The notes under the pieces were generated by a model that saw nothing but the letters and a program-made list of their open reading frames with translations, had not been told where the DNA came from and did no database searches. A stretch of 64,000 bases of DNA from Nothophaeocryptopus gaeumannii (lineage: Eukaryota; Ascomycota; Dothideomycetes; Mycosphaerellales; Mycosphaerellaceae): the NCBI GenBank assembly GCA_031771865.1, contig JASISA010000010.1, positions 930,001-994,000 on the forward strand. The letters are read 5' to 3'. This document shows, piece by piece, positions 45,030 through 54,152 of this stretch (positions are counted from its first letter, which is position 1; every line of letters starts with the position of its first letter). A program made the translations under genes and the position numbers.

Positions 45030-45727
45030 ATGGCCGACACACAGCAGCGACCACCCCTCAACTTCAAATCCAAACCCGCCCTCCTCATCGTCGACATGCA
45101 GAACACTTTCTGCCACCCTTCCGGTATCTTTGCCAAAACTACCGCCGCTGTTGATTCGAAAATTATCTCCTCCATCACTGCAGAAATCCAATCTCTGCGC
45201 CAAGCTTTCCATGCGAAGAATCTGCCTGTAGTGTTCGTGGGGTATGCGTTCAAGCCGGATTACTCCAACTCCGGGGTAATATTTGAGGACTTGCCGCATT
45301 TGATGGAGGCGGGATGTCTGCTTGAGGGGAGTTGGGATGCGGAGATTATCCATGAACTAAAGGTGGAGGAGGGGAAAGGGGAGGTGTTTGTACCGAAGAC
45401 GAGGAGTAGTGCGTTTTGGGGGAATTCGAAGGATTCAAGTGAGAGGAGTGGACTTGCGGAGGTGTTGTGGGGGAAGGAAGGGGAGGGGAGGAAGGGGGGA
45501 TTGGGGTGGGACATTTGGTCGTTGTGGGTGTTAGTACGAATGTTTGTGTGGAGAGTACTGTTAGGGATGGGAGGAGTTTTGGATTTGGATGTACGACGGT
45601 GAGTGATGCGACGGGGTGTATGTCGAGGGAGGAGCAGGAGGAGACGGAGAGGAGTCTGCAGTGGTTTGGAGGGGTGAGGAGGGCGGAGGAGGTGAGGGAG
45701 GCTGTGGGGAGGTGGAGTGGTTCCTAG
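45030..45727 (+). pseudogene. Isochorismatase-type cysteine hydrolase, one frameshift
   Basis: The ATG at 45030 starts a typical isochorismatase-family protein. ALLIVDMQNTFCHPSG carries the catalytic Asp and VFVPKTRSSAFWGN carries the catalytic Lys. The frame then slips by one base between about 45481 and 45510. The other frame supplies HLVVVGVSTNVCVESTVRDG with the catalytic Cys, followed by TVSDATGC, and ends at 45727. The two halves together would be about 230 aa, the usual length, so only one base appears lost. The break is inside a run of G blocks, so a sequencing or assembly error is a real alternative to true loss of function. The substrate class is unknown; relatives hydrolyse isochorismate, nicotinamide or small amides. 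Confidence 0.8.
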
Positions 45728-47540
45728 CTGTCACAAGGGAATTTCTCTCTGCTAGGGCTATCTTGCACGGAGCTCAGCATTAACACACCTTTTAGGTAGC
45801 TAATTGCCTTCATTCATTGGCATTGTTCGCTATCGCTCGGATTTATTGGCCTCAGGCTACAGACGGCAGCTTTCCAAACCTGATTATCCACTGCGCCTTC
45901 TCCAACAACCTTGACGCGTCGACCTCCACGTTGCCTCTGATCTCCATGCTCATGAGACTGAACCACCTCTCTCGTCCAGCCAATGCGTTCCGGCTCTCTG
46001 CATCAGGGCGGTGTCCGATCCGATGTAGGTGGTTTGGCGTGACCAGCCAGCGCACACAGATATCCAAGAAGTCACGTCCTGCTTGGAAGAGTTCATAAGC
46101 AGGACAAACCTGTTATGTACGACCAAGTCGAATGAGGTACAAAGATACAAAGACTTTCAGCCCCGGGTGAGATCATCAGATCTTGTCTGCTGGGGTCTAT
46201 TCGGCGCTGAACGGCGTATTCTACAAAATCGTGCAAGCAGCCTAAGTCTTCGCTGAGCGCTGCTCGCTCAGCCAAGCTCGAGAAATGCTGGACATTGGTC
46301 GGGAACGTGTACCTCGCCATTTTGCTGGGTACGATTTGGAAGGACCTGCTGGACTTGTACCCTCAACATCGCATGTTTGGGCGAAAAGGTTAAGTGCGAT
46401 GGAAATCATCCATTCAGCACCTGAACAGCTTCAACGAGTGGCGCAGGACGCTGTACGTGAAGAATGCAACAGACGGAGGTCTCTCAATCGCGGAGCGTAC
46501 AAGCAAAAGACGTGGTAACTCCTCAACACCGTCACAGTCAACGCTCTCCACCGGGATATCCGGCTACGAACCTGATGAGCAAAATTATGAAGCGGTCATC
46601 CGTTCATTTAAATTCCCATCCTATATACCAAGCGTGTACAATCCTTGTGCTGTCTGCATTTCTTCTGAATCTCCGTGGAAGCCACTCTGACCATGCGTCC
46701 TGGATGCGACCCATGTTCACAAATCCATTTGACTTGTAACGAATGCGCTCACAGCCTTTCATTGACATCATGATGGGTCGGTGGCTGCTTGACGTGATTT
46801 AAGAGCAGTGGCTTTACAAGATCGTTCGCATGGTTTGTGGGAACATGGCCTCCTTCGCTATTAATCGCCGTTCCCGGAACGCTGGCACTTTGTGGATGTT
46901 TTGATTTCGAAGACAAATGCCATCGCCAGTGCCGCTGAGTAGCGAGTGATTGATCGATAGCTTGAACTTGTGAGAGAATTACGAAACCCGCGAAAGAGTA
47001 AAAAGTCGAAAGGTCGAAAAATCTAGCGATCTATCTATCTATCGAAACATCGAAAGAGCGAAATACCTGTCCGTCGTACGCTGCTACCGGAACGCGGTGG
47101 CGTGGGTGGAAGGGCCGTTTGCAATCGTGAAAGCTGAACCTGAGTCGCTTGTGCTCACAAGAGCGCATTAACCGCAATCCCTCAAGCAGCGCCCGTGACG
47201 ATTCGATTGCCGAACCCGAAGTAGAGATTAGTGGCAAATGATCGGGTATGCGCATAGAATGATGAATCCTGCCGCCTACTTCAAGGTGACGATTTGGCCA
47301 CTGACTATGTGGAATGATTACACACCGCATGTCATATGCACCGCATCCGAAAGATAGACTCTTATTCCTCCCTTGCTCACCAACAAACTCAAACGACCTA
47401 TCACCAGGAACAACATCAGTAGGAAACGACAAGGAAAGTAGTGAGCGATTTACTCCAACGACAACGAGCAAGACTCCGTTGTACCTCATCAAGCATCGAG
47501 CTCCAAGCGAGCAAACAATCTCACTGAAATAAACGAAGAA
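45728..47540. other. Intergenic, no supported gene
   Basis: About 1.8 kb with short conflicting reading frames on both strands. A CTATCTATCTATCGA run at about 47030 is the only simple repeat. No RIP-like composition. Confidence 0.45.
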
Positions 47541-47940
47541 GACGCTTCTTCAGGTAGCGCCTCTCCAGAACCTCAGCGAGCGCCGCCGACCAAGCACAGT
47601 GCGAAGAAGACAAATGTCGCCGTCTCCGAGCCTGCTGAAGCCTCAATTCAGGAGAGTGGAGGCTGATCAGAAGCAGCAACGAATCTCAGGCCGAAGAGGG
47701 GAGGAAGAGGAAGAAGATCGTATTGCTGTCCTTGAGTTCCGTGTTCAGAGACTCGAGACTCTCGTGGAGCAGCTGGCAGGTGGCGGCCAAGGTAACAGGC
47801 AGCTAGCCCGTCCGCGAGATATGCACTTCGAGGTTGACCGACATCTGCGGACAATCCAAGAGCGACGGGCTCTGGAAGATTGTGAGATCCAGTGGTCTTT
47901 GATGTATGGACATCCGCCGCCTGGCTTTCACCAGTATTAG
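47541..47940 (+). other. Possible coding relic with a coiled-coil segment
   Basis: One frame (about 47525-47665) reads EDASSGSASPEPQRAPPTKH and ends in a stop. A second frame runs to 47940 with DRIAVLEFRVQRLETLVEQL, a clear heptad-type coiled coil, then WSLMYGHPPPGFHQY. The two could be parts of one broken protein. No start codon or family is certain. Confidence 0.3.
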
Positions 47941-48070
47941 TCTGGCACTTGTGATATGATCTTTTCGGAGCAAAAACACCAGGAGAGGCCTGGTCGGAGC
48001 ATAGCTATTCGATGAGATGGGCGTGTAAATACTTAGTTAGCAATCACCTCGAATGCATTGAGTCGCCTCT

Positions 48071-48760
48071 TCAAAACCCATGAAACCTCTCAGGACTAAC
48101 GCAGAACGTCGCCTTCCCCTCCATCGGTCTGAACACCATACACAGAGCACCTTGTTCCGTACTCGCCATACGATTCCCATTCTTGATCTCACTCACACCT
48201 CACAGTTCACAAGCTGCCCGATTCCCTATCTCGATCCCAACGACTGAAGTCCTCTCATCGTATTCTGCAGGCGTAATGTTTAGGGGTGTTATGAGATTAT
48301 TGTTGCCGATGAAGAAGTTGCGGAAGGAAGTCATGTCCATGTCCAGCTTCACAAATTCATCAGCCTCGTCATGTCATTTACAACAGGGCACTCGCGACTT
48401 CCCGGAATGCGCATCTCAGAGAATGGAATACCTGGTACGGCGTTGTTAGTAGGAGAGGTCATAGGAGTGAGTCGAATATATAGAGACGACAGACTTTTCG
48501 AGTCTCAGAGTATGTCTCACCGCATCTCCGGTTTCCTTCTTATGTATTGAGCAAGTTCCCAAATCCTTCTTCGTTGACTTGCTTGCAGTCTTGCGAGGCT
48601 TCTTGGCAGGCTGCCGCTGCGGATCTGCATAATCAGCATCGTCAAAGGGCGGAAGAAGGGCGCTACGTATCGAGTCATTCAAAGCTTGCGATAATTGGTA
48701 GAGGGGCGTACCTTTGGCATGGATTTCGGAGGCATCGTGTATTTCTCCGTTAAGTGAGGT
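48071..48760 (-). pseudogene. Decayed hypothetical gene with a 5-bp duplication
   Basis: The minus strand contains a protein in pieces. Upstream: LYQLSQALNDSIRSALLPPF and KKPRKTASKSTKKDLGTCSI. Then comes an intron-like stretch with a perfect CTACTAAC branch site and ACCAG acceptor (about 48432), followed by IPFSEMRIPGSRECPVVND. At 48368-48377 the pentamer GTCAT (ATGAC on the coding strand) is duplicated. Removing one copy joins this frame exactly to DEADEFVKLDMDMTSFRNFF and on to GIEIGNRAACEL. A TGA at 48200-48202 interrupts the same frame, which resumes with GVSEIKNGNRMASTEQ and ends at 48071. The splice phase upstream also fails to match. Family unknown. Confidence 0.6.
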
Positions 48761-49081
48761 AAACGTTGTCTGAGATGGGATTGTATAAAAGCAGAATGCG
48801 AACGATGGGAGGACGTGTCGTTGTTGCGTCCTACACTGGATAAGGATCGTGTGTGATTGAAGCTCACCGTTGCCGGACGTCTGTTGAGTGAGCTTCGAGA
48901 GGGTGTCTCGTCGAGTATTCAATAGTTCTGAGGCTGGATGTTCTCCAAAAGATACGGTACAAAGTGCCGTGCTTGCTGTATTCCTTGTGTGCGGCTTCAG
49001 TCCCACCGCCCTGCCATTGTGTCAATTGTCCGAATTAGAACGCATGATTGGAAAATGTACCGAAACGTGAAGCGCAAGTCT

Positions 49082-50910
49082 TCACCATGTTCCATTAACC
49101 GCTGCTGGGCCCGCATCAAGCCACTTCTGAAAGCCTGCCTCTAAATGCCGTTTCCTTCTCCCCTGAACCGTCACGGCAGCCGGAGTATAAGTGACGGTCA
49201 CACCATCCTGAACATACGTCGGCGTGACAGTCTGCACAGGCACTGAAGTCGATGTGTATGTTCTCGAGAGTGTAGCATCAATGCTCCTGATGAGGTACCG
49301 GATCGTTAGAATTGTCGTCGGAACAACGGTGACCACCTGGAGGGTCGATTGAGAGGTGACTGTTCGAATAATGATTTGCGTCGTAACGACGAGTGTTGGG
49401 ACGAGCTGAAGAGAAGTAACGATAGAGGTGACGTCTGGTAATGTAGTGTATCGTGTGTTCGTGATCGTGAGCCTCGTTGTAACAGTGCCAACCTGCGTGA
49501 GGATTGAGGTCGCCGTCACAGGGTATGGACTGAACAAAGTTGTAGTCACATAAACGATGGTTGTCAGGACCGCAGTGACTGGTAACGGAGTCAAGGTCTG
49601 ATTAAGTCAGCTTTCATAGCAAGGATCTGCCAGATTCGTTGTCCATTACCGTCATCGTTGTTGTTGTTGTAATCGCCGTGGGCTAGGATCTATCAGCGTC
49701 TGCAAAAGTTCGCCGAAAGGGACTACTTTACCGTCACAGAGAAAGCAGTAGTTGTAGTTGTCGGCCAAAACGCTGACCCTACGAAGACTTGTCTCTGAAT
49801 TGCCCCTACTAGATTCGAGCCTGTACCTGAGAAATCCATATTACTGTCATATCTGCGATTGTGTCAATATTCTCGAGCCACGTGTATGTTGTCAAGTAAA
49901 AGCCATACTTCATGTAGCATGTTCCTGCGCAGAGACAGATTAGCGCTCATTACAGAAGTCATCGGAGTCTCCTCTTACCAGGGCCCACGCCATCAACCGT
50001 TCTACACATCATGCGTTAGCGGAACACTTTTTACCTCTGTATGTCGATGAAATCGCTCTACTGACCCTCCATTTCCCTGAAACGTAAAGGCATTGCAATC
50101 ACCTTGCGAGTCGGTTGTACTACGCGGATCAGACAGTGAAGCAAGAATGGAGCTCTCAAGGTCACAAACCATAAGTAGAAACAGTCATCAAATCCATTGT
50201 TCACTCCGAGAGCCCACTTAGAGCCTGATGTGGTATCTGAGTAACATCCAATGATGTACTGTTGGCCGAGATTGTCTGTGACCAATTGTCGATCATAGGC
50301 TGGGCACGTCCAAGTTGGGCTCTGTAACGGCTTGCCGTCCGTGCCAGTGGGCACCGGAGTTGGATTATTGTAATAGGCGATTTTGATCTAGAAGTTTGTC
50401 AGGACCTGAACAGATATTTAACGAGTTGTGGATTGAAAAGTTACCGCAGCAACAAAGGAGGAGCCCTCGCCGTTGAAATATGTTGATTGCGCGCTCTTGT
50501 AGTAACAAGTTCCTATTCAGCGTGAGCGCTGAACAATCAGAGAGGGCGTTTGTGAAGGGCAGCATACCTCCGCCCTGTCCATTGCTATTGGCCGCACCCA
50601 CCCAGGTGAAGGAGCCACAGGTCTGACCGCTTGGAGGATTGTCGCATTGGGCAAAACAGTCATTGAAGCCGTAGTCGCTTATAGACGAGTATGACGAGGA
50701 TGTAGAGGTATCGGACTGGCAACTCAGGATGTATTGCACTCCATTTGAATCCGTGATGGTTTGTCCCTGATTGGCAGTCTACTTGTGTTTAGCATTCCGC
50801 CTCATTCTGTTCCTGGTGAGTGCCGGATAGCTTACGCATGTGAAGCCGTCCTGTGCAATTGCGGTCTTCCAGTAGATTAGCAAGGACGTTACAATGAGTT
50901 TCAGATGCAT
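49082..50910 (-). CDS. Secreted protein: two cysteine-rich (PAN/apple-like) repeats plus a Thr-rich tail
   Basis: Ten exons give 446 aa with frame kept at every junction: 50836-50910, 50568-50778, 50445-50512, 50170-50387, 50066-50119, 49979-50001, 49845-49924, 49732-49794, 49650-49682 and 49082-49597. Introns are 49-64 bp. MHLKLIVTSLLIYWKTAIAQ is a signal peptide. Two homologous modules follow. Module 1 has GVQYILSCQSDT, YGFNDCFAQC and GGGTCYYK. Module 2 has GQQYIIGCYSDT, NGFDDCFYLC and GPGTCYMK, which only appears after splicing and supports the exon model. This spacing resembles fungal PAN/apple-like domains. The C-terminal half is rich in Thr, Ser and Val, a likely O-mannosylated stalk, and ends without a GPI signal. 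A cell-wall or extracellular binding role is inferred. Confidence 0.72.
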
Positions 50911-51777
50911 AGCGGCCGTTTAAATCGTGGAGTGCTGAGCATGAAGTTTGTGCAAGTTACTACCAAGGAAAGAATCGAAATGAAGAGAAGAGCAGCAAGC
51001 AGAACAGCAATGCGTACAAAGTAGCACCAACATGCGCGTCACCCGTCTCCAGAGAGAAGAGCATACGTAGTGAGCTGCCGTCGCTCTCCCGCCCCTGGAA
51101 TGTTTATTCGGGCGCGAAGTTGCAAGCCGCGCGAGAGCTGGAAGCAGATTGTCTTGACTTCCCGCGTGAACATCACCTCATACAGTGAAGACCTAGGGTT
51201 CTGTTGCATCATCTCTTGGTTCTCAGAGCTGGTGCGGTCTGGGCAATGGATCGTTTGAATAGCCGCGCATCGTACAGCTTATTGATCCTGATCCACAGCG
51301 GGAGGCCTGTCGCATACGCCGAGTATGCAGCTTACTCATGTATGAGCCGCCTACGAGGTCCAAGAGGACGGTATGCGGCATTTCTGAGAACGAACGAGCG
51401 GGAGGTCCTCATACGTATTGACCCAGAGGAACGGATATGCGGAGATGTCTGTGGGGATTCAGCAATCTACAAGCCGCCAGAGGAATGTGGTTTCGTGTAA
51501 TGCTTTCCGTCTGCATGGCGAGAAAGGGTGGCGGATGAGACTTGGGTGCCATGCTTGCGTATGTTGACATTGTCGCTGAAGAGAGGAAGAACGTGAGACG
51601 CGAAGTCTCATATCGCGGTGGTCAGAGCGCTCAGGGCTTCGGCACATCTGAGCCGAGTCGGTCCTCCTTTCTCCATCTCAGCCACCGCCATCTGAGCCCA
51701 TCTACAGATCTCGATCGTCCTCCATTGGGTCTGTCTATATAGGTCGCGCACACCTTGTATGAAAATGAGAAGCCCGC
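50911..51777. other. Intergenic, no supported gene
   Basis: Promoter side of the secreted-protein gene and upstream flank of the small reading frame at 51778. Nothing recognised. Confidence 0.4.
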
Positions 51778-52041
51778 ATGCCAATGGACCCGACTTCCGC
51801 TCACGACCCGTCTTCTAAGGATGCCGCATCGGACAAAAGTGCAGCGCCCATATCTGCACCACCGTTCGACTTCGAGCAGTACGAATACGAGTACACCTTT
51901 CCGTTCTGTCCGCACTGCCATAGTGATTGGAAAGACTCTCCGCATGATGATAGAGAGGGCGAAAGACGCAGATCAGTGGCAGCTTTGATGAGACAAGAGG
52001 CCGAGATGCTGGAGAGAGTGCTTTTATGGCCGAAGTTCTGA
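51778..52041 (+). CDS. Small hypothetical protein, 87 aa
   Basis: The ATG at 51778 opens an 87-codon frame with a biased but protein-like sequence. An N-terminal Ala/Ser/Asp-rich part is followed by FEQYEYEYTFPFCPHCHSDW, which has a CPHC pair, and an Arg/Glu-rich helix ending in MLERVLLWPKF. One CxxC is too little for a zinc-finger call. It ends 86 bases from the end of the convergent SDR gene. Confidence 0.4.
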   Translation: MPMDPTSAHDPSSKDAASDKSAAPISAPPFDFEQYEYEYTFPFCPHCHSDWKDSPHDDREGERRRSVAALMRQEAEMLERVLLWPKF

Positions 52042-52127
52042 TTGCTTCTATAGCATCGGAGTCTATCATTAATTTAAGTTAATCTCCTTTAGAATACCTC
52101 ACGAAGAGATGCTCTGTTGCCCTTGCG

Positions 52128-53202
52128 CTAAGGATGGTTCTGCGCCACCCCTCCGTCAATGACCATGATACTGCCGTTACAGTACCCGCCAGCCTTCGAA
52201 GACAGATATAGAACCGTTCCTGCGATCTCCTCCACCGTGCCCATTCTCTCCCTGGGAACCAAGGTCTTCGGCATCACCCCACCAGTGTTCTCGAACCTCC
52301 TCAGTACGGGAGTCGTCATTTCCGATGGAAACCAGCCAGGAGCGATCACGTTCGTTCGGATATTGTGAGGCACGAGAAAGTTTCCCAGATTCTTCATCAT
52401 ATGGTGCACGCCAGCCTTGGAAGCATTATAGATGAAAGATGTAGTAAACTTGATCGTGCCTCCAACACTGCCGATGGCGATGATTTGACTAGTCGGCGCG
52501 GCAGGGTCACGGCGCTTGTTGCCGGCATCCAGAAGCTCCAAGAAGGCCATTGAGGTCGTGAAGACGGCAGCTACGTTTGTCTCAAGAGTCTGGGTCCAGA
52601 GCTCTTGCGGTCGATGATTGAAGAAATAATCCCGAATCTCCGAAATCGATGACTCCTCATTAGGCGCCGGCCTGGCATTTGGGCTGCTGTCGAAAGTCGT
52701 CTGGCCGGCATTGCAGATGAGTAGATCGATATGTCCAGACTCCTTGGTGACAACATCAACAGCCCTTTGGACATCGTCGTGGTTGGACGTACTTCCTTGA
52801 ATGCCCACAATGTTGCCGTGGGCCTAGCATCGCAGCAAAGTCAGCTCCGTTACAAGTACGTCCACAGAATCACAGCTGCATTGTCTTTCACTTACAGCCT
52901 GCTTAACCGCCTCATCCAACTTCTCCTGTCTTCGTCCCGTGATATACACCTTGGCACCATTCGCCTCCAGAGCCTTGGCTATAATAAGTCCTGCAATATG
53001 CCGCTGTCAAATGCCGCTCACCAATTCATATCAGATCATCCATATCACTCACCAAGTCCTGTACCGCCTGATAGTATTCTCGCATGTCAGCTGAGGTTAC
53101 CCAACCACGCAATTTGGATTCCGGCATGACCTTACCTCCCGTTACTACAGCCACCAGACCTGCAACATCGTTGAGGTTCTTTGGGTCGAACGTGGATGTC
53201 AT
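52128..53202 (-). CDS. Short-chain dehydrogenase/reductase (SDR, Rossmann fold)
   Basis: Four exons: 53136-53202, 53053-53067, 52896-52990 and 52128-52823, giving 290 aa. Introns of 68, 62 and 72 bp all have GT...AG ends and keep phase. Exon 2 is a 15-base microexon that completes the cofactor loop: spliced, it reads VVTGGGTGLGLIIAKALEAN (TGxxxGxG). Later motifs are ICNAG, the catalytic Ser in IAIGSVGG, YNASKAG (Tyr and Lys) and NVIAPGWFPSEM. VYITGRRQEKLDEA, with Arg after the second strand, points to NADP(H). The C-terminus with GSIMVIDGGVAQNHP is complete. Substrate unknown; it belongs to the classical SDR group resembling fungal 3-oxoacyl-ACP-reductase-like enzymes. Confidence 0.9.
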
Positions 53203-54152
53203 TGTCTCAACGGCAGTAGACGGCGGTGAGAGACGGGTATGGATCGGGAGTGAGAGAGACGATTACTCAAGACTTGGAAGTGATGATAGACTACGCTGTC
53301 AATATATGTGATACTGCGATGCTCGCCTTCCCATCAAGTGAAGTCGGAGGCCGATCGGTATGCGGTCTGTTAGTCATCCGGCGATAGAGGAGCCGTGTAC
53401 CGCACAATGGACTCCATCTATTCTGCCCTTATGATCCACAATCCGTACAGGCTTCTGTTCCTACTGCATCCCATCGACTTCATCCACTGTCAATATCCGG
53501 CAATATTTCCGACAAGCTCAAATCCTGTATCGCTCGAGCAGAGGTACCAAAACCGCCTCATTTCAAGGCCTGACTCTCAATAATCAAGCTTCAGCACACA
53601 CCCAACAATCCATTGGCATAATCGTTCCTCGCAAAAGCGTATTATCAACTCTCTTGAGTAAGAAAGTACCGCGAAACCGAACTCTTCTGATTCACCAAGC
53701 ATATACTTCATGATCGCTGTAGCAAGCCAACAAGCTCTATAGAACGCGGGTAGCACGATGCAAGGGAGCACCGAATCTTGAGGTAAAGTACAAAGTAATA
53801 AACACATGCTGCATCGAAGCTAGGATCGTCCAATTTTCATTATGCGCGAGACAAGGAGAACGATGCTTGATCAATAGACTCGGACCATCAGTTCATGATG
53901 TGTGAGCTAGGTAAAGCGTTCGTGGGTATAATGGCCTATCAAATGCAAAACGTGGAGAGCTTCAAGAAGCGTTCGGGAAGCTCTCAAGCTTTTTGAGTCT
54001 CCCGTTCGCTACAGGGAAGCGAACTCCCCAGCTATATGCACGTGTAGTTTCGTACATCGACCGCACGTGTTCAAGAATGGAAGCGAGAATGCGTTTCGTG
54101 AGGCAGGGTGCAATGCGTGCGATCCTCCCATACGCCTCATCCCCCATCAAGC
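53203..54152. other. Intergenic, no supported gene
   Basis: 5' flank of the SDR gene and 3' flank of RQC2. Nothing recognised. Confidence 0.45.
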
